Source of the DNA: Cytobacillus oceanisediminis 2691 | GTDB taxonomy: Bacteria > Bacillota > Bacilli > Bacillales > Cytobacillaceae | Reading direction: 5' to 3' | Length of the DNA: 64,000 bases | Assembly: GCF_007678455.1 (NCBI RefSeq) | Contig: NZ_VEEP01000004.1 | Location: 1 to 64,000, forward strand | Shown: positions 29,302-37,687 of the stretch, one piece after another | Layout of the letters: every line of letters begins with the position of its first letter | How positions within the stretch are numbered: position 1 is the first letter of the stretch | The notes under the pieces: model-generated | The model's input: the letters and a program-made list of their open reading frames with translations, nothing else | Database searches by the model: none | Told to the model about the DNA's origin: nothing | Position numbers and translations under genes: made by a program

Positions 29302-30453
29302 ATGTCTGACGAAAAGAATATACAGGATCCGAAAAAAGATAAGAAAAATTTGATTACTGAAAAGCTGATTGAGCAGCAGAAAGAAGCGAAAATTGTGAGG
29401 AAGATTGTTTTCATTACTGCAATCGTGGCCATCTTGCTCATCGGAGCGATCGGCGGCGGCGGCTATTATTACATAAAAGAAGCCATGAAGCCTGTCGAGG
29501 AAAACAGCAAGAAAACCATCGATGTCACGATTCCTATTGGTTCTTCTACTACAGGTATCGGGCAGATTCTTGAGGATAAAGGGGTCATAAGGGATGCCCG
29601 AGTCTTCAAATATTATGTGAAGTTCAAAAATGAAGCCGGCTTCATGGCCGGAGATTATAAAATGAAACCGTCAATGACGCTGCCTGAAATCATCACAAGC
29701 TTGAAAACAGGTAAAGTCATGCAGGATGTGGTCATGAAGATCACAATTCCTGAAGGTAAACAGCTGAAACAAATTGCCGGGATCATTGCTGAAAAAACAC
29801 AGCAGGATGAAGCAGAAGTTTTCAAACAGCTGAACGATAAAGAATTCATCAAAAAAATGATGGAGAAATATCCGGATGTCCTTACTGATGAAATCCTGAA
29901 AGAGAATGTGAAGTACCCGCTAGAAGGCTATCTATTCCCTGCTACTTACCCATTTTACTCCGAAAAACCAACAATCGAGGAAATTGTCACTGTCATGCTG
30001 ACAAAGACGAAGGAAGTGCTTGGTGAATTCAGGGGACAGATGGAAGAACAGGAAATGTCGACGCATGAATTAATGACGATGGCATCACTAATCGAAGAGG
30101 AAGCAACTGAGAAAGCAGACCGCGATAAGATTGCCAGCGTCTTCTACAATCGCCTGGAAGACGGAATGATGCTGCAGACAGACCCAACTGTCCTGTATGC
30201 CCACGGCGAACATAAAGAACGCGTGTATTTTAAGGATCTTGAAATCGATGACCCTTATAATACCTATAAAATCCAGGGGCTGCCACCTGGACCTATCGCC
30301 AATCCCGGGATCATGTCAATTGAAGCCGCACTGGCTCCAGCTGACACTGATGATATGTATTTCATCGCGACTTCCACAGGTGAGGTGCTCTTCTCGAAGA
30401 CTCTGGATGAGCATAATCGCAAAGTGAATGAACATATCACCAATAAAAAATAA
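29302..30453 (+). CDS. mltG: Endolytic murein transglycosylase MltG
   Basis: MltG cuts nascent glycan strands to terminate peptidoglycan chains near the synthesis machinery. The 383-residue protein has a charged cytoplasmic N-terminus (1-35), one membrane anchor (about 36-58), a LysM-like subdomain and the YceG catalytic domain with the glutamate of SLIEEEATEKADR and the LQTDPTVLYA motif. ATG 29302 has GGAGGGGG as SD; a longer ORF start at 29275 overlaps that region without an SD. It is YrrL in B. subtilis. Confidence 0.94.
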   Translation: MSDEKNIQDPKKDKKNLITEKLIEQQKEAKIVRKIVFITAIVAILLIGAIGGGGYYYIKEAMKPVEENSKKTIDVTIPIGSSTTGIGQILEDKGVIRDARVFKYYVKFKNEAGFMAGDYKMKPSMTLPEIITSLKTGKVMQDVVMKITIPEGKQLKQIAGIIAEKTQQDEAEVFKQLNDKEFIKKMMEKYPDVLTDEILKENVKYPLEGYLFPATYPFYSEKPTIEEIVTVMLTKTKEVLGEFRGQMEEQEMSTHELMTMASLIEEEATEKADRDKIASVFYNRLEDGMMLQTDPTVLYAHGEHKERVYFKDLEIDDPYNTYKIQGLPPGPIANPGIMSIEAALAPADTDDMYFIATSTGEVLFSKTLDEHNRKVNEHITNKK

Positions 30454-30462
30454 CAGCAATAA

Positions 30463-30498
30463 AAGGGAAATGCAGAAAGGTTCGCATTTCCCTTCTTA
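30463..30498 (+). terminator. Terminator after mltG
   Basis: AAGGGAAATGC (30463-30473) pairs with GCATTTCCCTT (30484-30494), then CTTATT. Confidence 0.75.
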
Positions 30499-30738
30499 TT
30501 GTGGTAAAATAATTCAAGTGTTTTTTTATAGTCATGTTACTGTCTGGCGGATGCTCTATTTGGGCGTCAGTGTTTATTCGATAGCGTGCATTGCAGATGA
30601 AGGAGTTTAAGCTTTTTAGCTAATGGACCTGTTTGGTTTTCTCTTTTAACCTGTGAACGCTATTTTTTTCATGCCTGTACAGTCATGTCCAAACCTACTC
30701 TGGCTTTCTTTAGAGCCTTTGAATAGAGGTGAGGCAGC

Positions 30739-31377
30739 TTGCTGAACGAAGAGCTGCAGAATTATATAGATTCTCTCATACAGCCCAGAGATGGCATACT
30801 ATCCGAGATGGAAGAGTATGCGTTGCTTAACGGTGTACCCATTATGGAGCAGGCCGGCATAGAAACAATGCTCCAGCTTCTAAGAATCCAGCAGCCGGAA
30901 ACAATCCTGGAAGTCGGGACTGCAATCGGCTATTCCGCAATGAGGATGGCATTTGCCCTGCCGCAGGCTAATATCATCACACTCGAGCGTGATGAAGACC
31001 GGTACGAGCTTGCCGTCGATTATATTAAAAGAGCGGGCATGCAGGACCGAATCACCCAGATCAAAGGGGATGCGCTTGAGCTTGAAGCGGAAGTCGGGGC
31101 CCATGCTCCATTTGACGCTATTTTCATTGATGCGGCAAAAGGACAGTACAAACGATTTTTCGAACTGTACTCGAGTTACTTGAAACCCGGGGGAATGATC
31201 ATCACGGATAACATCCTTTTTAAGGGGCTTGTATATAACCAGGAAGCAGAAAGCAGAAGAGTCCGCAGCCTGGTAAAAAAAATAGACGAATTCAACCGCT
31301 GGCTTGCAGCCAATGAGGAGTATGACACGATCATACTTCCGATTGGCGATGGCGTAGCGGTTAGTAAGAAGAGGTGA
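30739..31377 (+). CDS. trmR: tRNA 5-hydroxyuridine methyltransferase TrmR
   Basis: TrmR (YrrM) uses SAM to methylate ho5U34 to mo5U34 in tRNAs reading family boxes. The 212-residue class I methyltransferase of the O-MT_3 family has the SAM loop EVGTAIGYSAMRM (about residues 55-67), FDAIFIDAAKGQY (about 124-136) and the metal-site region FELYSSYLKPGGMIITDNI. Start is TTG 30739 with GAGGTGAGG upstream. Its stop overlaps the SD of the following U32 gene, so trmR-yrrN-yrrO is an operon making and methylating ho5U. General catechol O-methyltransferase was the older annotation. Confidence 0.92.
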   Translation: MLNEELQNYIDSLIQPRDGILSEMEEYALLNGVPIMEQAGIETMLQLLRIQQPETILEVGTAIGYSAMRMAFALPQANIITLERDEDRYELAVDYIKRAGMQDRITQIKGDALELEAEVGAHAPFDAIFIDAAKGQYKRFFELYSSYLKPGGMIITDNILFKGLVYNQEAESRRVRSLVKKIDEFNRWLAANEEYDTIILPIGDGVAVSKKR

Positions 31378-31382
31378 ACGGA

Positions 31383-32312
31383 ATGAAGAAACCTGAATTA
31401 TTGGTAACGCCAACTAGTATAAATGATATTATCCCATTGGCAGAGACTGGAGCTGATGCATTCCTGATTGGAGAGCAAAAATTCGGTCTTCGTCTTGCTG
31501 GTGAGTTCAACCGTGAAGACGTAAAACAGGCAATTGAATTGGCACACTCTAAAGGCAAAAAAGTATATGTAGCCATGAATGCGTTGTTCCACAACGAAAA
31601 AGTGGACTTGCTAGGCGACTACCTCACATTCCTCCAAGATGTAAAAGCGGATGCAGTTACTTTTGGTGACCCTGCTGTTTTGATGGCTGCTAAGGAATAT
31701 ACACCCGACATGAAGCTGCATTGGAGCACCGAAATGACAGTGACGAACTGGTATACGTGCAACTATTGGGGCAGGAAAGGTGCAAAGCGCGCTGTCCTTG
31801 CAAGGGAAATCAATATGGATGCCATCGTAGAAATCAAGGAAAATGCCGAGGTGGAAATCGAGGTACAGGTTCATGGAATGATGAACATGTTCCAGTCAAA
31901 GCGCCCGCTTCTTGGCCATTATTTTGAGTATCAAGGCAAGGCACTGGAGGTAGAAAATCGTAAGCAAGAACGTGATATGTTCCTCCACGATAAAGAGCGT
32001 GAGAATAAATACCCTATTTTCGAAGATGAAAATGGCACGCATATCATGAGTCCTAATGATATTTGCATTATTGACGAACTGACGGAGCTTTTGGAAGCAG
32101 GCGTCGATTCTCTTAAAATCGACGGTATCCTGAAGAGCCCTGAATATATATTGGAAGTTACAAAGCTCTACCGCAAAGCCATTGATTTGGCAATTGAAGA
32201 TCCTGACCAATACGACGAAGAAAAAGATAGCTTGCTGGAAGCGGCAGAAGAACTGCAGCCGCCTAATCGCCCGCTGGATACAGGATTCTTTTTCAAAGAG
32301 ACGGTTTATTAA
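31383..32312 (+). CDS. yrrN: Peptidase U32-family protein, tRNA uridine-34 hydroxylation component TrhP1
   Basis: The 309-residue U32 protein is the YrrN half of the two-protein TrhP system, which uses prephenate-dependent chemistry to hydroxylate U34 of tRNA. It begins with the KPELLVTPTSINDI strand and has HWSTEMTVTNWYTCNYW. It lacks the cysteine cluster of the longer partner. ATG 31383 is preferred over an in-frame GTG at 31374 because GAAGAGGTG spans that GTG and serves as SD. The pairing with yrrO and trmR makes a proteolytic role unlikely. Confidence 0.88.
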   Translation: MKKPELLVTPTSINDIIPLAETGADAFLIGEQKFGLRLAGEFNREDVKQAIELAHSKGKKVYVAMNALFHNEKVDLLGDYLTFLQDVKADAVTFGDPAVLMAAKEYTPDMKLHWSTEMTVTNWYTCNYWGRKGAKRAVLAREINMDAIVEIKENAEVEIEVQVHGMMNMFQSKRPLLGHYFEYQGKALEVENRKQERDMFLHDKERENKYPIFEDENGTHIMSPNDICIIDELTELLEAGVDSLKIDGILKSPEYILEVTKLYRKAIDLAIEDPDQYDEEKDSLLEAAEELQPPNRPLDTGFFFKETVY

Positions 32313-32339
32313 CAGGAAGAACTATGAGGAGGTTGCGTA

Positions 32340-33608
32340 ATGGCAGCAGTAGCAGATAAAATTTCGCAAATTGTCGATGGTAAACGTGTCATCGTGAAAA
32401 AACCAGAACTGCTAGCGCCGGCTGGAAATCTTGAAAAACTTAAGATTGCCGTCCACTACGGTGCAGATGCCGTTTTCATCGGCGGACAGGAATATGGTTT
32501 GCGTTCTAATGCGGATAATTTCACCTTTGAGGAAATGAAGGAAGGTGTCGAGTTCGCCAAGAAATACGGTGCAAAAATATATGTTACAACAAATATCTTC
32601 GCACATAATGAGAATATTGATGGACTAGAAGATTATATGATGGGGTTGAAGGAAGCAGGGGTACACGGAATCATCGTGGCTGATCCGCTCATCATCGAAA
32701 CTTGCCGCAGGGTCGCTCCTGAGATCGAGGTCCACTTAAGCACGCAGCAATCTCTATCAAACTGGAAAGCAGTCCAGTTCTGGAAGGAAGAAGGACTCGA
32801 GCGTGTCGTACTGGCGCGTGAAACTGGTGCTGAAGAAATCAAGTTAATGAAGGAAAAGGTCGACATTGAAATAGAAACCTTTGTCCACGGAGCAATGTGT
32901 ATTGCTTATTCCGGACGTTGTACTCTGAGCAATCACATGACTGCACGTGATTCAAACCGCGGCGGCTGCTGCCAGTCATGCCGCTGGGACTATGACTTAT
33001 ATAAACTCGAAGGAAGCGATGAGAACCCATTGTTCAATGATGGGGATGCTCCGTTCGCTATGAGCCCTAAAGACCTTAAGCTGATTGAATCAATTCCGCG
33101 TATGATTGAAATTGGCATTGACAGCCTAAAAATTGAAGGCCGCATGAAGTCGATCCACTATATCGCAACAGTAGTCAGCGTATACCGCAAAGTGATTGAT
33201 GAATATTGTGCGGATCCTGAAAACTTCGTAATCAAGCAGGAATGGCTTGAAGAATTAGACAAATGTGCGAACCGCGAGACAGCAACTGCCTTCTTTGAAG
33301 GGGTTCCTGGGTATAAAGAGCAAATGTTTGGAAACCATAGCAAAAAGACCACTTTCGATTTTGCCGGTCTTGTGCTTGATTACGATGCTGAGACACAAAT
33401 GGTGACACTCCAGCAAAGGAACTACTTCAAGCCTGGCGACGAGGTTGAATTCTTTGGACCGGAAATCGAGAACTTCACTCATGTGATTGACAAGGTCTGG
33501 GATGAAGATGGCAATGAACTGGATGTTGCCCGCCATCCGCTTCAGATCGTGAAGTTCAAGATGGACAAGCCTGTCTACCCAAATAACATGATGCGGAAGG
33601 AGAAGTAA
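32340..33608 (+). CDS. yrrO: Peptidase U32-family protein, tRNA uridine-34 hydroxylation component TrhP2
   Basis: The 422-residue partner of YrrN has the U32 signature (ETFVHGAMCIAYSGRCTLSN, about residues 179-198) and the nearby GGCCQSCRW cysteines, which together suit an Fe-S cluster as reported for TrhP. A C-terminal beta-barrel domain occupies about 330-422. AGGAGG precedes ATG 32340 and the gene follows yrrN by 27 nt. udk begins 3 nt after its stop, giving the B. subtilis order yrrMNO-udk-greA. Confidence 0.9.
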   Translation: MAAVADKISQIVDGKRVIVKKPELLAPAGNLEKLKIAVHYGADAVFIGGQEYGLRSNADNFTFEEMKEGVEFAKKYGAKIYVTTNIFAHNENIDGLEDYMMGLKEAGVHGIIVADPLIIETCRRVAPEIEVHLSTQQSLSNWKAVQFWKEEGLERVVLARETGAEEIKLMKEKVDIEIETFVHGAMCIAYSGRCTLSNHMTARDSNRGGCCQSCRWDYDLYKLEGSDENPLFNDGDAPFAMSPKDLKLIESIPRMIEIGIDSLKIEGRMKSIHYIATVVSVYRKVIDEYCADPENFVIKQEWLEELDKCANRETATAFFEGVPGYKEQMFGNHSKKTTFDFAGLVLDYDAETQMVTLQQRNYFKPGDEVEFFGPEIENFTHVIDKVWDEDGNELDVARHPLQIVKFKMDKPVYPNNMMRKEK

Positions 33609-33611
33609 TAA

Positions 33612-34247
33612 ATGGACCGCAAACCTGTTGTAATTGGTGTAGCCGGCGGCTCCGGCTCAGGAAAGACAAGCGTGACAAAAGCTATTTATGATAGCTTTAA
33701 GAGTCAATCAATTCTTATGATTGAGCAAGACTACTATTACAAAGACCAGAGCCACCTGCCTATGGAAGAGCGTTTAAAGACAAATTATGACCATCCACTG
33801 GCTTTTGACAATGATCTTTTGATAGAGCATATCCAGAAACTGCTTCAGCACGAGGCAGTAGAGAAGCCGGTTTACGATTATGCCATCCACACTCGCTCAA
33901 ACGAAGTCGTACATGTCGAACCGAAGGATGTTATCATTCTTGAAGGGATTTTGATCCTCGAGGATCAGAGATTGCGGGATTTGATGGATATCAAACTCTA
34001 TGTAGACACGGATGCAGATTTGCGGATCATCCGCAGGCTCCTGCGCGACATCAAGGAGCGAGGGCGCTCAATGGATTCGGTTATTGAACAGTACGTGAAC
34101 GTTGTCAGGCCGATGCATAACCAGTTCATTGAGCCGACTAAGCGTTATGCGGATGTAATTATACCTGAGGGCGGTCACAACCATGTTGCGATTGACCTGA
34201 TGGTAACAAAAATTCAAACAATTCTTGAACAAAAATCATTTTTGTGA
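33612..34247 (+). CDS. udk: Uridine kinase
   Basis: Udk phosphorylates uridine and cytidine to UMP and CMP in pyrimidine salvage. The 211-residue P-loop kinase has [10 protein letters not shown] (about residues 12-21), the QDYYYKD substrate motif (about 43) and the lid [12 protein letters not shown]. It starts 3 nt after yrrO. Its SD (GAAGGAGAAG) lies in the yrrO end, so it depends on upstream transcription. Confidence 0.96.
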   Translation: MDRKPVVIGVAGGSGSGKTSVTKAIYDSFKSQSILMIEQDYYYKDQSHLPMEERLKTNYDHPLAFDNDLLIEHIQKLLQHEAVEKPVYDYAIHTRSNEVVHVEPKDVIILEGILILEDQRLRDLMDIKLYVDTDADLRIIRRLLRDIKERGRSMDSVIEQYVNVVRPMHNQFIEPTKRYADVIIPEGGHNHVAIDLMVTKIQTILEQKSFL

Positions 34248-34273
34248 CACAATAGCATAGATAATATGGACAT

Positions 34274-34304
34274 GGAAGTACTTGCAAAAAGTGCTTCCTT
34301 TTCT
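34274..34304 (+). terminator. Terminator after udk
   Basis: GGAAGTACTT (34274-34283) pairs with AAGTGCTTCC (34289-34298, one G-T pair), followed by TTTTCT. Confidence 0.75.
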
Positions 34305-34345
34305 CCAAAGGTAAATAAATGGCCTGAAATGGCCCTGTTTAAACT

Positions 34346-34386
34346 GCGCGCCCTGATATAGGACGCGCTCCTGTATATTTTTCAGG
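34346..34386 (+). promoter_or_regulatory. Hairpins upstream of greA
   Basis: GCGCG (34346-34350) with inner CCT pairs with AGG and CGCGC (34360-34368). A second small hairpin, CCTG...CAGG, follows at once, ending in 34386. A TATAAT at 34395-34400 lies after them. The hairpins could be an additional terminator from udk or part of a greA control region; neither can be shown here. Confidence 0.4.
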
Positions 34387-34451
34387 ATACATAATATAAT
34401 ATTACACAATCTATTTTGGGGATTTGTGAAGACTAGAAGGAGTGAAGTATT

Positions 34452-34928
34452 TTGGCTACAGAAAAAGTTTTTCCTATGACACAGGCAGGGAAAGAAAAGC
34501 TGGAACAAGAATTGGAACAATTGAAGACAGTTAAACGAAAAGAAGTGGTTGAGAGAATCAAGATCGCCCGCAGCTTTGGTGATCTTTCAGAGAACTCTGA
34601 GTACGATTCTGCAAAAGAGGAACAAGCTTTTGTTGAAGGCCGTATCACGACTCTTGAAAATATGATCCGAAACGCAAAAATCATCCAGGAAGATGAGTTG
34701 AGCACAGATGCTGTCAGCCTTGGCCGCACGGTTACATTTGTCGAGCTTCCTGATGGCGATGAAGAATCTTATACAATCGTTGGAAGTGCAGAAGCAGATC
34801 CATTTGAGGGCAAAATTTCAAATGACTCTCCGATTGCGAAAAGTCTGATGGGCAAAAAAGTGGGCGATCAAGTGGCTGTTCAGACTCCTGGCGGTGAAAT
34901 GAGCGTTCGCATCACTTCTATTAAGTAA
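34452..34928 (+). CDS. greA: Transcription elongation factor GreA
   Basis: GreA rescues backtracked RNA polymerase by stimulating transcript cleavage through the secondary channel. The 158-residue protein has the N-terminal coiled coil (about 10-75) with the acidic tip residues in [16 protein letters not shown], and a C-terminal FKBP-like domain with ESYTIVG and [14 protein letters not shown]. Start is TTG 34452 behind AGAAGGAGTGA. Its terminator overlaps the SD of pbpI. Confidence 0.96.
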   Translation: MATEKVFPMTQAGKEKLEQELEQLKTVKRKEVVERIKIARSFGDLSENSEYDSAKEEQAFVEGRITTLENMIRNAKIIQEDELSTDAVSLGRTVTFVELPDGDEESYTIVGSAEADPFEGKISNDSPIAKSLMGKKVGDQVAVQTPGGEMSVRITSIK

Positions 34929-34952
34929 TGATCTATAGGTTTGAAATTCCGG

Positions 34953-34985
34953 CACCTCGTCAACACTTTTGACGAGGTGTTTTTT
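34953..34985 (+). terminator. greA terminator whose 3' arm contains the pbpI SD
   Basis: An 11-bp perfect stem, CACCTCGTCAA (34953-34963) with TTGACGAGGTG (34969-34979), is followed by six T (34980-34985). The last six stem bases, GAGGTG (34974-34979), are the only good SD for pbpI, whose ATG starts at 34986. Confidence 0.8.
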
Positions 34986-36767
34986 ATGCGTAAAAAAAGA
35001 ATGGTAGCCTGGATTTCCATCTGTCTGGCAGGCTTTGGCCTGCTAATATTCCGGCTGGCTCAGCTGCAGCTGATCGATACAGAATCATTTTCAAAACATA
35101 GGATCAATTTAATCGAAGCAAGCGTCAAGCAAAGGTCACAGGAAATGGTCGTAGATAATGGCAGAGGAAATTTCCTCGACCGTCGGGGTGAACCATTAAC
35201 CTATGAGACCTCGTCAGTGTTGGTTCTGTTTCCATTTTTAAAGAAAATGGACTGGGAGGCTGATAAGGTCGCACGAGCCATTGGTGTTTCTGAATACGCA
35301 TTAAAAACTGCAGTTGAAGATTCCAAGGAACCATTTGCTTTTGGAGATCCAGATCCTGTAATCCTGACCAGAAGCCAAATGGAGGTCATCAATGGACTGG
35401 AAATCCCTGGTGTATTTGCTGTTGAGCGAAAATACCCTATGGAAAAAGTGCCAGCCACGCAGCTTGTGGGAATCATAGGCGAAAATGAAGATGCCCTGAG
35501 ATTGAGGTATGGTGAGAAGGAGTTCCTGCCTAGGACCCTGATTGGCCTATCAGGTCTGGAAAAAAGCTTCGATGAATTCCTCGTAGCGGAAGGGAAGTCA
35601 AAGCTTGTTTACCATGTGGATGGAGAAGGGGCTCCATTATTCGGAATCAATGTGAAATATATCGAACCAGCCAACCCGTTCTATCCAATCAATCTGCAGA
35701 CATCGATTGATAAGGATTTGCAAATGATCCTTGAGGAAAAAGTGGATCAGCATAAAATCAAAAAAGGCGGAGTCATCCTGCTGGATATTGAAACAAACAG
35801 CATTTTGGCAATGGTTTCGAGGCCAGTCTTAAACCCATCCAAACCCTATACGGATGAAGGGGTTGAAAATATGATGGTCAAGCAGCATATTCCAGGGTCG
35901 GTGTTTAAAACGGTGGTCGCTGCGGCTGCGATTGATAAGGGGCTGGATGACCCGGCCAGGAAGTTTGATTGCAGCAAGACCATCAATGGTGAAAAAGATA
36001 CGAAATATCAACACGGGATGCTCAATTTTCCTGAAAGCTTCGCAGTCAGCTGCAATCGAACATTTGGAGAAGTGGCCCAGGAATTACAGAAAGAGGATCC
36101 ACATATTTTGGAAAGGTATGCTGAAATGCTTTCAATGACAGGCGGTACAGGCTGGACTGGAAATATTTTTCATATAGAGGGTTTCAGACAGCTTCAGGAT
36201 GAGGAAACAGGAAGGGTTTTCCTGTCGGATGAAGCGAGGAAGGATAGGAATTTTGCCGCATTGTCAGGAATTGGCCAGCATGAAGTCAGGGTGTCTCCGC
36301 TTGCAGTCGCCAACATGATGGCGACAATCGCCAGGGGTGGTGAAAAAGATATGGTCAGGGCTGTCTTGTCGATCCAGTATCAAAATGGGACGAAAATGAC
36401 CGAATTTCCCAAAGATAAACTTCCAGGGGAGCATATTTCCCCTTATACGGCCATGAAACTCCAAAAGCTTTTACGGGAAGTCGTTGTGAATGAAGAGGGT
36501 ACTGGCAGGTGGTTCCGGGACTTGCCATATGATGTTGCGGGAAAATCCGGAACTGCTGAAACAGGCAGATACGAAAGCAAAAAGCAATTGCACAATAAGT
36601 GGTTCGCCGGATATTTTCCTTTTGAAAAGCCAAAGTATGCACTTGTGACTGTCAATTTAGGGGTCTTCGAGGATGAGGGCGGTGTTAACCCTCTTTTTGC
36701 AGATATAGTAAAGGAGGTCTATAATTTCAACCATGGAACACCCGCTGAAGGTCCTGAAAATGAGTGA
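34986..36767 (+). CDS. pbpI: Class B penicillin-binding protein (PbpI, YrrR)
   Basis: This transpeptidase crosslinks peptidoglycan; B. subtilis PBP4b is the counterpart. The 593-residue protein has an N-terminal anchor (about 7-27), a dimerisation domain and a transpeptidase domain. The catalytic motifs are SVFK (about residue 307), SCN (about 353) and KSGT (about 520). ATG 34986 is chosen because GAGGTG is 6 nt upstream; an in-frame TTG at 34941 lies ahead of the terminator stem and has no SD. In B. subtilis this gene is sporulation-linked; no sigma-E-like promoter was convincingly found here. Confidence 0.9.
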   Translation: MRKKRMVAWISICLAGFGLLIFRLAQLQLIDTESFSKHRINLIEASVKQRSQEMVVDNGRGNFLDRRGEPLTYETSSVLVLFPFLKKMDWEADKVARAIGVSEYALKTAVEDSKEPFAFGDPDPVILTRSQMEVINGLEIPGVFAVERKYPMEKVPATQLVGIIGENEDALRLRYGEKEFLPRTLIGLSGLEKSFDEFLVAEGKSKLVYHVDGEGAPLFGINVKYIEPANPFYPINLQTSIDKDLQMILEEKVDQHKIKKGGVILLDIETNSILAMVSRPVLNPSKPYTDEGVENMMVKQHIPGSVFKTVVAAAAIDKGLDDPARKFDCSKTINGEKDTKYQHGMLNFPESFAVSCNRTFGEVAQELQKEDPHILERYAEMLSMTGGTGWTGNIFHIEGFRQLQDEETGRVFLSDEARKDRNFAALSGIGQHEVRVSPLAVANMMATIARGGEKDMVRAVLSIQYQNGTKMTEFPKDKLPGEHISPYTAMKLQKLLREVVVNEEGTGRWFRDLPYDVAGKSGTAETGRYESKKQLHNKWFAGYFPFEKPKYALVTVNLGVFEDEGGVNPLFADIVKEVYNFNHGTPAEGPENE

Positions 36768-36852
36768 TACCAGATTAGACGAATATAAAATCCTTCAAGT
36801 TTGCCCCGAGTCATGGTAGAATGTTGACAACCTTGAAAGGGAGGGAAAGATT

Positions 36853-37527
36853 TTGAAGAATGATTATGACAGCCTAAATGAGGGGATGCGCTCTCAGAAA
36901 AGGGCGAAGCGCAGAAAAACGAACCTTATTTTAAATAGCTTGATTGTTATTGTGATTTTGTTAATTGGCATTGTTTCATTTAATATCTTTTTCAGCAATG
37001 ATGAAAGCGCAGCTGACCAAAACGATGTAGCGACAGAAAAGAGTCAGTCCTCAGATTCTCCAGAGAAAAAAGAGGATAGCAAAGGCGCTGGCTCAAAAGA
37101 TGATAAAGACTCCGAAAAAAATGCTGAGGAAAAATCCGATTCGGAAGAAGCAGATGAAGAGTCTGCCGAGGAACAGGCAGAACCGATCGTGACAGAGGGC
37201 GGCAGTGATGCCAACGTGAAACAAACGATTGAAAATCCTGAATGGAAGCCGGTTGGCACTACCCAAACCGGCGAACATAATACTGTATTCGACCAAAATG
37301 CAGCAGATTGGCAGGAAATGATTCTTGCCTATTCTTATGCAACCGGGATTGATAAAAATAACATGACGGTATGGTGGAATGAAAATGGCGGTGCGCCTAA
37401 TACAGCAGTCGGAACGATCTCTGAAAAAGGCAGCGACCAGACATTCAGGGTGTGGATTCAATGGGTGGACGGCGAAGGCTGGAAACCGGTCAAGGTAGAA
37501 GAATTGATCCAAAATGATAAACGCTAA
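36853..37527 (+). CDS. yrrS: YrrS/DUF1510 membrane-anchored protein
   Basis: The 224-residue protein has a basic cytoplasmic head (1-23), one membrane segment (about 24-47), a long low-complexity acidic linker rich in E, D, K and S (about 50-115), and a folded DUF1510 extracellular domain (about 120-220) with MTVWWNENGG and FRVWIQWVDG. Start is TTG 36853 with a GGGAGGG SD. The tie to pbpI, which it always follows, suggests a role near the cell wall. The catalytic function is unknown. A weak promoter (TTCAAG 17 nt TAGAAT) lies at 36794-36822. Confidence 0.87.
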   Translation: MKNDYDSLNEGMRSQKRAKRRKTNLILNSLIVIVILLIGIVSFNIFFSNDESAADQNDVATEKSQSSDSPEKKEDSKGAGSKDDKDSEKNAEEKSDSEEADEESAEEQAEPIVTEGGSDANVKQTIENPEWKPVGTTQTGEHNTVFDQNAADWQEMILAYSYATGIDKNNMTVWWNENGGAPNTAVGTISEKGSDQTFRVWIQWVDGEGWKPVKVEELIQNDKR

Positions 37528-37581
37528 CAACGATTCGTTATACGTCTAAAAAAGAATAGCGAAAGAGTTAATCATTAGCAC

Positions 37582-37634
37582 TCTAATACACAATTTGGCA
37601 ATGGAAGTTGTCACTTGTATTAGACTGCTATTTT
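37582..37634 (+). terminator. Possible terminator after yrrS
   Basis: TCTAATACA (37582-37590) pairs with TGTATTAGA (37616-37624) across a long loop, followed by CTGCTATTTTTTTG. Confidence 0.5.
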
Positions 37635-37687
37635 TTTGTGCATTTTCCTTCAAAAAGATATATAGTTAACGTAAAGGGAGGGAATTT

